This document shows positions 33,131 through 44,829 of a stretch of DNA of 64,000 bases, one piece after another. A model generated the notes under the pieces. It was not told the origin of the DNA, searched no databases, and saw nothing but the letters and a program-made list of their open reading frames with translations. Source of the stretch: Conus ventricosus. Its lineage: Eukaryota; Mollusca; Gastropoda; Neogastropoda; Conidae. The translations under genes and the position numbers were made by a program. The stretch covers positions 99,016,204-99,080,203 of the forward strand of contig CM031602.1 of the NCBI GenBank assembly GCA_018398815.1. Reading direction: 5' to 3'. Each line of letters starts with the position of its first letter. The first letter of the stretch is position 1.

Positions 33131-35300
33131 TGATGGGCAGGAAAGTTAACGGAAAGATAATGGGGTATGGGGGGGGGGGGGGGGGTTAAAAGATTAATGT
33201 GGGTTGAGGGGGACAAGTTAAAGAATAATAATGGGATGATGGGGGTAGGTTAATAAAACTAATAATGGGGACTGAATATGGAAAACATTTTTTTAAAATT
33301 AACGGAGATGGATGGGAATTGTTAATGAAAAAACAAAGAAAAAGAAAAAAGGTTGGATGGAGTTGATGGGGAAGTTATAAACCTTAAATGGGATGTGAAA
33401 CCAAACTTTGGAAAAAAAAAACTAATGGGACACGATGGGGGAGAATTCAGAAACATTGAAGATGGAATGGAGAAGTGTCAGAAAATTAATTGGGGATGAT
33501 GGAAGAAGTTAAGAAAATGAATGGGGATTATGAGAGGAGTTAAGAAAATTTAATGGAGAAGTAGAAGGAAGTAGAAAATTATGGGAGAAGACGGAGGAAA
33601 ATTAGGAAAATAAATCAGGATGATGGAAGAAGTTAGGACAAACTAATGAGGAGGATGGGGGGAAGTTAAGAAAAATTAATGGGGATGATGGGGAAGTTAC
33701 AAAAAAATAATGTAAGATGTATGGGAGAAAGGTATAGAAAAAATAAGGGGTATGGTGGAAGGGGGGGGGGGGGTGTTTTTACAAAGATTATGTGGGGTGA
33801 GGGGGAAGTAAAGATAAATTAATTGGGATGAGGGGACAGGTTAAGAAAAAATAATGGGGATGAATGATGGGGAAAAGAGTTTTTTTAATTAACGGAGATG
33901 ATGGGGAACTGTTATTAAAAAAATAAAAAAGATTGATGGAAGGTTGAAGGGGAACTTTATAAACAATTAAATGGAGATGATGAGCACAATTGATAAAAAT
34001 TAATGGAAAGGGGAGGAGAGAAATTTCAGAAATTTATTGGGAATGATGAGGAGAGTTCAGAAAATAATGGGGGTTGATGGGAGAACTGTTTGTTTGTTTT
34101 TTAGTCATTGGGGAAAGGATGAGGAAGGTAAAGAAAGCTTGATCAGATGATGGGCGCAAGTTTTTAAAAAAAATTGATGGGGATAGATGGCATGAGAGTT
34201 AAGAAAATTAATGGTGAAGAAGGGACAGAAAAAACAAGTGGAGATGATGGGGGGAAAGGTAAAAAAAATGTATGGGATGAAGGGGGAAACTAGAACAAGA
34301 ATAAATGGAGGATGATGGAGGAATTCAAGAACTAAATAGGGGATAATGGGGGAAAGTTAAAAACCAATTATTTGGGGGATGACGAGAATCCAAGAACATT
34401 TATGGATAATGGGGGAATTAAAAACAATTTTGGGGGATGATGGGGGAAGTTGAGAAAATTAATGGAGATATGGGGGATTGAGAAAATTTAGGGAGACGTT
34501 GGGGGAAGTAAGACATTAATGGGAGATGATGGGAAGTTAAGAAAATAAATGGTGGGTTAAAATGTTATTGGGGATGATAGGGAAAAAATATTAAAAAAAA
34601 TAATGGGGGGTGATGGAAAAGTTATTAAAAAAAACATGGGGAAGGGGGATCTTTAAAGAAAAGATTAATGTGGAGAAATGGGGGGGATTAAGAAAATTGA
34701 TGGGGAAACTAAGGGAAATTTAAGAAAATAATGAGGATGATGGGAAAGTTTAAAAAAAACAGGGAGAAGGTGGGGGAGTTTAAAAAAATAATGGGGATTT
34801 GAAGGGGGAAGCTAAAAACATTATTGGAAATGATGGGGAGTTTGAAAAAAAATGATGGAGATGGGGGGGGAGGGGAGGAAAGTCGGAAAAAAAAATAATG
34901 TGAAGATGATGGGGAAGTGAGACAAAAAATTAACCGGTGTGGGAGATTATGGATGGAAGTCAGCAACCAAAATAATGTGCGAGATGATGGGGCAAGTCAG
35001 AAAAAAAATATAATGGAGACGAGGGAGGGAAGTTAAAAAAGGATTAATGGGGATGAGGGGGGAAAGTAAAAAAAAAAAAGGCCACTCAGAGAGATGATGG
35101 AGGACGTAAAAATTAAAAAAAAATGACGGAGGAAGTTTTACAAAATTAATGGCGATGTTGGGGGAAGTTTTTTAGAAAAAAATCAATGGGATGATGTGGG
35201 GGAAGGGGGGAGGGGAGTTAGAAAAAAATTAAAGGGGGATGAATGGAGGAAGATTAGAAACAAATTAACAAGGATGTGGGGACAGAAAAAAAATTGATGG
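33131..35300. repeat. G/A-rich degenerate satellite, unit about 30-40 bp
   Basis: A 2.2-kb array of variants of GATGGGGGAAGTTAAGAAAA followed by TTAATGGG. Period and sequence vary widely and homopolymer indels are frequent. It lies between the viral element and a short unassigned frame. Minus-strand Pro/Phe-rich frames here are artefacts. Confidence 0.9.
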
Positions 35301-35310
35301 GGAATTCTGA

Positions 35311-35565
35311 GTGACACGATTCGCCAATGTTCTACTCCAGAATCTGTCGCAAGAGGATGTGGGTGGGAGGTGCATACAGGGGAGGATACCTCTTTTCACT
35401 CATCATATAAAATATCCCCGAATGCAAGAAGCATGCAAGTACAATGTGTTGTGTAATGTATGTGAAGCTCCACGAGTAGCTGTCGTGGTGGTGCCTCTGG
35501 AGGTGCCGTACGAAGAGGTCGCCCTGGACAAAGGCACGAATGGTGTCACCAAAACAAAGCAGTAG
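35311..35565 (+). CDS. Hypothetical open frame, possible exon
   Basis: An 84-codon frame ends in TAG before a poly-G tract. It has normal amino-acid variety (for example VLLQNLSQEDVGGRC and VVVVPLEVPYEEVALDKG), unlike the surrounding repeats. I do not recognise a domain. There is no convincing promoter or splice acceptor, and it could be the end of a transposon gene or a chance frame. Confidence 0.2.
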   Translation: MTRFANVLLQNLSQEDVGGRCIQGRIPLFTHHIKYPRMQEACKYNVLCNVCEAPRVAVVVVPLEVPYEEVALDKGTNGVTKTKQ

Positions 35566-35599
35566 CCTGGCCCATCTGGTGCTGGTGCAGACAACGTGT

Positions 35600-35845
35600 G
35601 CACCGGGGGGGGGGTGGGGGGGGGGGGGAGTTCAAGAAGTCACAGAAGTCGCCCTCCGGCTGCTGCTTCTGCTGATGAAAACCACAAAACGTGTAACGCT
35701 GAGGTCCAGAAGTCAATGAAATCAAAGAAGTCGAACCCCACCGACTGCGCCTGGCCATGAAACTGCAACGTGTACGCCGAGGTCAAGAAGTCAAACAAGT
35801 CCAAACACGTCGAACCCCGTGGGGAAGCTGGACATGTCTCCACGG
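35600..35845. repeat. Poly-G tract and a short tandem repeat of about 95 bp
   Basis: A G-rich run at 35,606-35,629 precedes about two and a half copies of a unit containing GAGGTC(C/A)AGAAGTCAA and AAGAAGTCGAACCCC with ACGTGTA. Frames are open on the minus strand, with no domain recognised. Confidence 0.7.
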
Positions 35846-37340
35846 ACTGCTAACCAGGACCCTCACCATGACCCAACCAGGCCCATAAGCCCAAAACCCA
35901 AAAAGGGGCAAGCAGAACAAAACTGCTGGACAAAGAGCTCAGGAGGCATAAGGTGAAAGAGTTGTAAGTTCCTTTTTTGTTTTTGTTTTCGTTTTTAAGG
36001 ATGATGGGATAGGTCAAGAAGTTCACTAGATCACAATTCAGGATTATTTGTATCATTTAGACTCCCTTATTTTCTTAAGATTTTTTTTTCCATTGTAATG
36101 CTACTTTCCTCCTTCATACTTTTTTTAGAACACAATAAATTATCGTAAACACACATGTGTAAATGGCTCTGGAGTGGATGTTACCCATACTGTATGTGCG
36201 TGTGGGTGTGTAAAAGAGATAGAGAGTAATGGGTGCATGTGTGTGGTGTGTGTGTGTGGTGTGGTGTGTGTGTGTGGTGTGTGTTGTGTGTGTGTGTGTG
36301 TGCGTGTGTGTTGTTGGCGAAGAAGAGAGGCGATAGAGAAAGAATGGTGGTGTGTGTGTGTGTGTGTGTGTGTGTGTTGTGTGGGTTGTGGTTGTGTGTG
36401 TGTTGTGTGTGTGTGTGAAAAGACACTGAATATGCGGAAAATTCAAGCCTAATGAATTTTGCTGTTGTTGTAGTTCCCTCATGACCAGATCCACAACTAG
36501 AACTCTTTCAGCTTATTTGCCATTGCCTTTAGGGTTCTGGTCCTTGGTTTACGAGAAGAACGTCACTGTTCCATGAGGGTCATAGCTAATAAGGTCCACA
36601 AACCCCCGTGCTCAACCTCTATGGTGAGGACTCTCGCTTGGAAGCCAGATTCCCTCATGGTGCAGATCGTGGTTCCTCCCCATGCTGATCTTATTTTCTG
36701 GCAGTCACTCTAGGACAACTCAGACATTGCCTTAAAGACTAATTAGCTATTGCACACATAGCATGCACCGAAAGAATTAAAATGTGAATGAAAAAATGAA
36801 TACTGGTTGATATTTTTTTTCATTCCTAATCTCATGTCGTTATCGGTGCTGCGATGTTGTACATGTTCAGCCATACTAAAAAGCCCAAACTGGCCTTCTT
36901 CTTTCCATGCAGACATGTTTTGTTTGAATCCCGGGCAGTGTCAGAAAACAAATCTGTCAGCAGATGGACATCTAGTGTCATGACCTGATCAGTGAGGTTC
37001 GTGCCAAACTCTTGCCCTAAGGAAAATTTCTCTGCAGACCTTCTGCTTTGAAACTGCCCAGAGTTCCGCGGGCTGGGACGAGCAGGGAGTTCTTTTGAAA
37101 TGACAGAATGTGTAGGAGAAAAGGAAATTCTCCATAGTTATATCTATATCTGCATAAATCACAATAGTTATATCTTTTACTGCATAATTAGTCATATCTG
37201 CAAAAGTCTTCCATAGTTACAATTTTTCTGCTTTATTAGAATAAAATGAGATACATTTTTTTTTCTTTCTAGTCTTTCCAAGATCATGTGGGGTAACATT
37301 CACTGAAAGAAAGCAGCAATATAACGACCAGTGTGTGTTT
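35846..37340. other. Non-coding sequence with a (TG)n microsatellite
   Basis: (TG)n with interruptions occupies about 36,190-36,420. The remainder is AT-rich with no recognised element. 36,520-36,760 contains a segment with several CATGAGG/CCTCATG words that may be an old repeat. Confidence 0.6.
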
Positions 37341-37344
37341 TCAG

Positions 37345-37486
37345 GAAGCAGAGCAACGGCAAAAACATTGCCCCGCCTACCCCAGCTGCACACCAGGTGG
37401 AAGGTTTCGGTGTATGATAAAACTATGGCCTTCCAGAAGGATGACAGCGATCCTGCCGGCGCTAATGCTCTCCACTCCCGTTTTCT
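37345..37486 (+). other. Weak candidate internal exon
   Basis: A 142-bp segment has a TGTGTTTTCAG acceptor and a GTAAGA donor and is open in two plus frames, one containing KVSVYDKTMAFQKDDSDPAG. I recognise no domain and the minus strand is also open, so this is only a splice-signal-based suggestion. Confidence 0.15.
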
Positions 37487-37719
37487 GTAAGACACAAAGA
37501 CTCTGTCAACACCCAGTCGGATGGTTTTTTTTTTTTATTTTTCCTCTATTTACTTTATAGACTCTGTCCTACGTAATTGTCCAACATTCTGACTCAAGAG
37601 ACATGATCTTCATTTATGATAAATTAATCTAGGCGTTCAGCAAATTGCTTGACGAACTGAAGTGGGGATGAAGTAACTTATAACATTGCAATTGAGAAAG
37701 TGCAGAAATGTTTTCAGAT

Positions 37720-38852
37720 GATATCAGAAAAAGCAACATTGTGTTTGCCCCTTACAACTATTTACTGTTCATGGGCCCAAATGTTGCTTGGATGACAGAT
37801 GGAATTCGACGGTTAATTGAGGAACGCCAGATACTTCCCACAAAATAGCTAAACACTAATAAACCAGAAGACTGGCTCAGGTTCGACAGTTTGCGAAACA
37901 ATGTCCATATCCAGAGAAAAGCAAAGACAGTGGGAATACACAGAGAATTGGAGCCGAAAGTTTTAAGTTCAGATGATTTTTGGAAATAGAAATGGTGGAA
38001 ATTTCTTGGAATCTTTTCTAAAAAAAAGGGTATGGACTACTAACAAAATTCCACCAATACATGCATGGTAAAATCTTATATCACACAATAAAGAAACTGG
38101 TATTTTCAATGACTTCCTTCATTAGCCATCTGCTATAGAGAATAAAGAATAAGAAGTGCCTGATCTTCCATTCCTGACCATGAGCTTAAGTGAGCTTTGC
38201 ACTCACTCCCTCTGAACATGAAATGTCATCAGAAACCTGACATAAACAAAGCCATCAGAACTTGACCTAAGTCACAACAAAATACTGATGGCATCCCTTG
38301 CCAGTTTTTTTAACCCTCTGACCCTGTCTTTTTTAATGGAACTTTAAATGAAGGCATATTTCCTAAATAGGGAAAACTGCCCAGGTAAAGCCTTTGCATA
38401 AAAAGGTGCTCCAAAAGAGAAATGTTAAAATTATCGCCTGATTTTCATTGCTTAGTACTTTGGTAAAATCTTAGAGAGATACATTACAAACGTGTATTTT
38501 ATTTTTTTTATCATATAATCAACTTATTTCATCTCTGATTCTGAATTATCCCTAGAGCTTCTGCGTCAATCAGTTTGCGTGCATGTTAATGATCTGTGTT
38601 CCTTACTTTTGATAATGGTACATCAACGGCAAGCAGTTTTCCTTGACATTTCAAAAGCTTATCGTGTCAGCCGACAAAGGTCCTCCCTGCAAATATGAAA
38701 AGCAATTTGCATACAGGTAAATTACATGAATGGTTTTCTTATTATCTTCGAAATCGTACTCAGCAGTTCTATAAAAGGGGCGAAAAATCTGTATACAAAA
38801 ATTCCTTCTGTTGTCCTACAAGGCCTCAGTGCTAGGCCGCGCTCCTGTTGCT
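37720..38852 (+). pseudogene. CR1/Jockey-like LINE: linker and N-terminal half of RT
   Basis: The plus strand, in several frames, first shows the pre-RT linker (DDFWK..., then IPPIHA near 38,050), then RT blocks: NTDGIPCQFF near 38,280, PLHKKG near 38,390, NYRPIS-type and KILERY-type blocks near 38,420-38,480, LHEWFSYYLRNRTQQ near 38,725-38,765 and a QGLSA-type block near 38,820 (GVPQGS position). The sequence then breaks into a (TA)n tract, so the catalytic YADD block is missing. Orientation and order are those of one insertion truncated at its 3' side. Confidence 0.75.
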
Positions 38853-38853
38853 T

Positions 38854-38884
<31 letters not shown>

Positions 38885-38890
38885 TTATAA

Positions 38891-38932
<42 letters not shown>

Positions 38933-38935
38933 TAA
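38853..38935. repeat. (TA)n microsatellite
   Basis: Two (TA)n tracts separated by GTTTATAAA interrupt the LINE reading frame exactly at the RT core. Confidence 0.95.
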
Positions 38936-38943
38936 TATACAAC

Positions 38944-39178
38944 AACTAATGAAATTCCAAGGGTTAGTACCACACCGTTCCAGCAACCCTTACAGAGCAG
39001 CTTGGTGTTGCAATGACTGCAAGAATCTATGAATGCGCATATCCCCCTAGTTCTTTCAATCTAAGACATAAGAGAAGTCTTTGTTTATGATTCAATACTT
39101 CTTGCAGTCATTGCAACACCAAGCTGCTCTGTAAGTTGCTGGAACGGTGCGGTACTTAGCCCTTGGCATTTATTAATT
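38944..39178. repeat. Inverted repeat with arms of about 87 bp
   Basis: 38,944-39,031 and 39,093-39,178 are near-perfect reverse complements around a 60-bp spacer. Shared blocks include CAGAGCAGCTTGGTGTTGCA and ATGACTGCAAGAA. It forms a long potential hairpin immediately after the (TA)n tract. Confidence 0.85.
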
Positions 39179-39339
39179 TTGTAAGTTTATCCCTTGCGGA
39201 TGAATTCCAGCAGAACTTGCCCTCAGCACTTGTGTCTTAGTGGAGATCTTTTATATTTTCTACTTTTCGACAAGATAAATGTAGCTGTATTGCTCTTATA
39301 ATGATTTCCTTTTTGCTTCTTAATGGCACTTTGGTGTTT

Positions 39340-39565
39340 TTTGTTGAAAACTCAACAAACATACTACGGTATTGCACACCAAACCTTTTCTGGGATTGCA
39401 GTCTTCTTAAAAAAACTAGAAAGCAGAGGAGTCAAATACCACTTTCCGCGGTCACGAGGAAAAACCACCAATTTTTTTGAAAACCCAACAAACTTACAAC
39501 GGTATTGCACACCACTTTGCGGATCGCGTTCTCTTAAAACCGAAAAGGCAGAGGCGTCAATTACC
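39340..39565. repeat. Tandem duplication of about 117 bp
   Basis: Two copies begin GAAAAC(T/C)CAACAAAC and contain ACGGTATTGCACACCA and GAGG(A/C)GTCAA. No function is apparent. The plus frame across it is open but has no domain. Confidence 0.75.
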
Positions 39566-39584
39566 ATATTAATAAATATGAGAA

Positions 39585-40164
39585 CCCTTCACTAGTTGCC
39601 TGAGGGAATCATCCTATCCCTCTTGAAAGCACATTTATTGTTTTATTTCCTGCTTCCTAGGGCCTTCGCTGCTGGATCGGACGCATCAGGGAGACACGGC
39701 TGATTGTGTCAGTGCTCTTGTGTCATAATAGAACACACCACAGTCCACAATTCTGTGGTATTCTCACACCAAGGGTTCAAAAAGATCCCACAGCAACCCT
39801 CAAAGCAGCCAGCGAAGGGCAGTAAATGGAACAAAACACCACAAGTGGGAGATGAAAAAAAGTTGCTGAAAAAAAACAGAAAGCATTATTCAAACAATAT
39901 ATTATATAGGGGACAATCTTTGAGCGTATTCTTGAGGATCCATTCAGGATACAAGGAGAATCAAAAGATATGGAACAGTCGGATATAATTATATAGATAC
40001 TGTGGTGTGTCTCTATTTGAACACCAGGAGCGCAGACACATCAACCGTGTCTCCCTGATGAGTCTCCTGATCGCAGCGGACGAGAAAGGCCTAGGAACAG
40101 GCAATGCAAACAGATCTAGCCTCCAGAAGGATCACGGATGGTTCCCTCAGGCACTAGTGAAGGG
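39585..40164. mobile_element. MITE-like element with about 165-bp terminal inverted repeats
   Basis: The left end reads CCCTTCACTAGTTGCCTGAG and the right end is its reverse complement (CTCAGGCACTAGTGAAGGG). The similarity extends about 165 bp inward on each side, through CATCAGGGAGACACGG. No transposase is encoded, and target duplications are not clear. Related single ends occur at 40,687-40,842 and 56,384-56,550. This is the structure of a non-autonomous DNA transposon; the superfamily is unresolved. Confidence 0.7.
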
Positions 40165-40399
40165 ATTTTTTCATAGTTATAAGATATTTCCTCCTATTTT
40201 CTTCATGCTCATTTGTTTTTGTTTCTTCTCTAAAAATTCAAATCTTGCAAAGTGCATTCTTATAATGACGGAAGAATTGTTACCTGCACTGTTTTCTTTC
40301 TCTCCACTCATAATTGTTCAGCATCATATTGTGGGCCATCATTGGGAGATTGCATCCTCTTAGGAGATCCAAGTAAGGTTGTCCTGCACATTCTTAGAC

Positions 40400-41010
40400 C
40401 TGACAATGCTTGAGTATAGAACAGCAGGAGCTGACCACGTCAAACTGTGTCCATATATTGTTGATCTGCCCTTGTATCCTTGAATGGATCCTCAGGCAGA
40501 GGCTCAAAGATTGTCCCAACATTTTAAATCGTTTTTGTATAATGCTTTAGTTTTGTTTAGCAACTTTTTTCCTCTCCACACTCCGTTTTATTCCATTTAC
40601 TACCCTTCATCTTCGGCTGCTTTGGGGTGCTGTTTGGTATTCTTTTTGAACCCTTGGTAGTGAGACACACAGAATATGAAACTGTGGTGTGTCTCTATTT
40701 GACACCAGGAGCGCACACAACAGCCAACCGTGTCTCCCAGATGAAGTCCGATCCAGCTGACGAAAGGCAATAGGACACAGCAATGCAAACAGATCTCCTC
40801 CAGAAGGGATCACGATGGTTTCCCTCAGGCAGCTAGTGAAGGTTTTTCTAGTTAATAAAATATATTTCCCCTATTTTCTTCCATCTCATCTGTTTTTGTT
40901 TCTTTCTCTAAAATAAATCTTTGCAAAGTCATTATATAATGACGGAAGAATTTTGTTAACCCTGCACTTGTTTTCTCCCACTATTTATGTTCAGCATCAT
41001 ATATTAAATA
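40400..41010. repeat. Rearranged partial MITE copy with tandem-duplicated flank
   Basis: 40,440-40,680 is the inverted body of the element at 39,745-40,000, followed by one terminal repeat to 40,842. The following 170 bp (40,843-41,010) repeat the flank at 40,165-40,340. So 40,005-40,340 and 40,683-41,010 form a direct duplication with a spacing of about 678 bp. Confidence 0.75.
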
Positions 41011-41282
41011 TATAGATATATATATATTAATATATAGATATATATATATATATATATTATATATTTTATATATATATATATATATATAGATATATATATA
41101 TATATATTTATAATCCTGATAGACAGCGCAAACGCCGCTAGAAACAAATTTTGTCGAGTTTAACCTGAGTTATAACCTCCTTTTTAACATCATTGCGCGA
41201 TATATAATAATATATATATATATTTATATATAAATGGTTAATTATATATATATATATAATAAATAAATATATATATATATAT
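41010..41282. repeat. (TA)n tracts flanking the ribozyme candidate
   Basis: (TA)n occupies 41,005-41,110 and 41,200-41,280 with a 90-bp unique insert between. The LTR retrotransposon inserted into the right-hand tract. Confidence 0.9.
41114..41162 (+). ncRNA. Hammerhead-ribozyme-like motif, family A
   Basis: It reads CCTGATAGA, a hairpin CAGCGC/AAAC/GCCGCTA (one bulge), GAAA, a self-complementary CAAATTTTG segment and GTC. With the copy at 6,711, each deviation is single-base and different, and the shared consensus satisfies the hammerhead core: CTGATGA, stem II, GAAA, short stem III, GTC. The expected host is a Penelope-like element or retrozyme. Activity of this copy is doubtful because of the extra base in CTGATAGA. 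Confidence 0.45.
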
Positions 41283-41780
41283 TGTCCAATCGAGCCGACC
41301 CCTGGAGGTCTGCCCTGACAGGATCGGTCTAGGTGGGAGTGAAGGGAGTGACTGACCTCACACGCCCCGTAGAGGACCACACAATAAAGATTACTAATCA
41401 CAACACCCCCCATTTAGTCACACCAACAACATTCATAAATAAGCATGTCCAACACACACAACATGCACAATCAAAATCAAGCAGTCCAACACACACAACA
41501 TGCCAATTATAAATAAACATTTCACCATACGACGTACACAATCATAATCACAGCATTTCAACCCATATGACATAGACTCAATAATAATAAACATTTGCCA
41601 GCAACCATCCGCTTTCCACAAAACCAGGTGTGCCACCACACCCCTGCCTTCTCTCAAGTCTACTGGGAGCAAGAGCAACCCGTCGCACTAAGGTGCTCCG
41701 AACCGGTCGGTTCGTGAAGAGAAGTCGTTTCAAGGCCGACACCCTCCGACTCACGACAAGCAGGCAGTGAAGAGCGCGTC

Positions 41781-41822
<42 letters not shown>

Positions 41823-43634
41823 GTGCGATGTTACTGAGGTCCCTGGACTGATCAGGGCCGGCCAGTTCAAGCCGGGCGGTCTTTTCTAACCAGTCCCGCG
41901 TCCCGACCCAACTGGCCTCCCAGCGCGTGGCAACCAACATCCCGCGGTTCCCAACCAGAGCGTGGCCTCAACCAGCAACGTGGCCACCAACCAGTCCCGC
42001 AGTTCCCAACCAGAGCGTGCCCCAACCCAGAGCGTGGCCCAACCAGCTCGTGGCACCAACCAGTCCAGGCTCCGGTGAAGGCCCTCTGGAGGGGGAAAAC
42101 GTAGCTGGGAGGAGAGAAGATATGGGAGGGAAAAGAAGAAGGAGGGAAGGAAGAAAAAGGGCACTGGAACCCCCGCCGTCAGTACAATCTGACCCTGGGC
42201 TGTTAAATACACATGAGTGGACAGCCTCTCGCATATGGGCGAGGGGAGGTCTACTACCTAAATACACTTAACACCACTCAACACAACTGAGCATAAACAC
42301 AGTAAACAAATCAAATCAGACTGTTCGTTATAGTCCTTTTCTCACCGAAGCAGGTAAAAGACTGGCATTAAATCATCAGGCTACAAACCCATAGGAATTA
42401 GCTTCACTCTTCTCACCTCACATTAACAATTTCCTTTCTTAGGAAATAAACCAACACAGCGACCATCGCTTAGTAACTGCCACCACAGTTGCGCAAATAA
42501 TAATTCAATGGCATAAAATGGTCAGAGGGGGGGGGGGGGGAGGGGGGGGGGGGGGGTGGGTGGTTATTGGGTATAGGGGGGGGGTGGGGGGGGGGGGGGG
42601 GGGGGGGGGGGGTTGGGTATAGCCACATTGCACTTTGCTCGAACCTCGCATCCGAACGAACAACATCATGCGACGCAACGCTCGCAACAGAAAACTCGTT
42701 CTCCTTGCACACACATACAGACGTGGCCGAAGGAATAAGAAGTCGCCGGTAATGTTGACAGGGCGGACGAGCGAGACCAAGCAAGTACCAACCCAAATCA
42801 CCAGGTTCTCTCCCATCCCCACCGACTAACCGCATCACCAGATGCATAAACAGGAAAAGAAGTGTGGATATAATTTAGAATGGCCAGATAAAATTGATTT
42901 AACCAGAGAGAAGTCTCCAACAATATTTCTTTAAACAATTGTTGCAAACCAAAGAAATTTGCGCAAAAGAAAGAATAAGCCGGCTATCACAACAAACCAA
43001 AAACAAACAAAAACCACGAAACTGATGCTTTACCAGCTACCCGTGGGGTGATCCCGAAGAGGCGGGTCAAACGACTCTCTCTGCCTCGTCCAGTCGAGAT
43101 GAAGACAGAGGCACAGATGCGGAAAAAGGATAGAAGTGAGGTCCCCTCTCCAAACAGGCCGACTGTAGGAATTGAAGATACCGACTGTACCTTTCGACGA
43201 AACGGTGAAGGAACCAAGACCGGAGCAGGCGCTCCAGAGACTTCTTCCGCTCGAGTGAAGAGCTAACCTCCCTCAGCGATGGCGGCCACATGCCACGCCC
43301 GCACAGAGTGAGGCATACTTCAAAACTAAAAGAAATTAGCAACGTGCGACAGGTAAAGACAGGCGAGAGCCGATAGACAAGCCGTACAAGAAAAAGACAC
43401 CCACCACGCCGTGGACCCTGCAGGATGAATGCACGGGCAGTGGCATTAGAGAGAGAGAGAGAGAAAGTAAACTCTACCCTGAACTAAAACCACGCCAAAG
43501 GTGCAACCACACCACAAGCCACATTAAAGGACGGATATGCACAACGAACAAAATAATAAAACAAAGTAATTAATTCCGCCACCACCCGGATTGGGTCAAG
43601 ACGTCGTAGGCCTCGTGACAAACCTCAGTGAACA
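41283..43634 (-). repeat. 3' LTR (left)
   Basis: It shares its full length with 47,495-49,688 and with the solo LTR at 12,098-14,170. It contains a 38-G run at 41,783-41,820, 18-bp tandem units near 41,890-42,060, and a G-rich expansion at 42,527-42,612 missing from the other two LTRs, which largely explains its extra length. Terminal TG...CA is preserved with small changes. Confidence 0.9.
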
Positions 43635-43650
43635 AACCCCCCTTTCGAAA
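43635..43650 (-). promoter_or_regulatory. Polypurine tract
   Basis: On the minus strand GAAAGGGGGG lies immediately before the 3' LTR, the expected position of the plus-strand primer for reverse transcription. Confidence 0.7.
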
Positions 43651-43949
43651 GCATCTGTTTCTCTGAGATACAGTGCACCTTTGAACCTGCCGCATGTGCA
43701 AATTCACCACAATGGAACCGAACCCAACCCTCTGTGATCGACAGATCGTTACGAAATCCAATACAAACATTCTACGATAGATCACACCGAGAAATAACTA
43801 AAACTACATTTATCAAACAACAAGCGAACCTTCCACACCATGATAGTAACAATCCGAACCATATGGTGATTTCACTACCGTTATCATCACTGAAGTGAAA
43901 ACTGTCACTACACCTGATACAAAGACCAAAAGGGGATATAACCCTGGTT

Positions 43950-44700
43950 TGAGGGAAGTGTCCCTCTGACTGATTTTCCCAATGTGCTGACTACGGAAGC
44001 TCGGCAAAGATATCAGCATCCGTATACAGGAACCCTTGAAATGACGAAAGTGAAACGCAAGACTCCTGCAGTTCAACTCCTAACTCATGAGTCGATCGAC
44101 TGACTGGCCGAAACCGGTACAAGGCACTGGAGAAGATGATATCACTCTCCAGTACAAATTTTCCGGCCGTACCTCTTCTTGGCACGCCATGCGTGTCCAA
44201 ATCGGCTGGAGAGCTTTCAGCAATAGTAGGGGTATCGATAGTCCTAAGCGGCGAGCCTCTGGGTAATCGAGTCACAGAGTCTACCGCTACCAAAATTGTA
44301 GCGGTGACCGCGGATCGAATGGGGATTAGAAGGGTCCCACCAGTCGACCCCAACCATGCCGAATGGCTCCCCACCCGGGCAACTGACCCTAGGGAACACG
44401 CTTCAAGCGAAACCTAGGCGTTGTCCGTTGGCAGACATCGCAACTGCGGCAGTACTGCCTAACCGTGAGTTCATCCCTGGCCAGAAAAATCCTGTCTTAC
44501 ACGCGGGAGAGTCCGCTTTGAGCCCATATGACCTGCCATGGTGAATCATGGGCCTGCCGGAGAACAGATTCTCTCAAGTTTGGGGGACGATAGCTGCTTG
44601 GCCCCCTATCTGCCTGAGTGAAAACCCTAAAGAGGATCCCCTTATGGAGCTTGAAGCTCACCTTGGCGTGTTGGGCAGACTGAGGGGGACGATCTACCAG
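43950..44700 (-). pseudogene. Integrase fragment of the LTR element
   Basis: Minus-strand pieces in several frames give a pre-integrase segment (near 44,600-44,700), FFWPGMN and YCRSCDVCQ, the Cys pair of the HHCC zinc-binding domain (about 44,500-44,420), then the catalytic-core start reading GMVGVDWW and VDSVTRLP (first Asp region, about 44,350-44,220) and TIDTPTIAE. The DDE core then degenerates before 43,950. In Ty3/gypsy elements integrase follows RT-RNase H; here it follows the protease almost directly. It is non-functional because of frameshifts and a missing C-terminal half. Confidence 0.75.
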
Positions 44701-44829
44701 TTGTCCGCAGCGTTGGACACCAAAAGTCCCTGGCCCCTAAGACGAACAATGAAGCAGGATCGCCTTAGCAAGAACCTCGTCAAGATCGGCTGAAGAACGG
44801 GACGCAATTCCTGTTCCTGCTTCTTAGCT

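Noticed and set aside
43450..43466. Conserved short (GA)n block shared by the three LTRs, as a possible GAGA-type promoter element
   Set aside because: Present in all LTR copies, but it could equally be a neutral microsatellite; nothing in the sequence ties it to promoter function.
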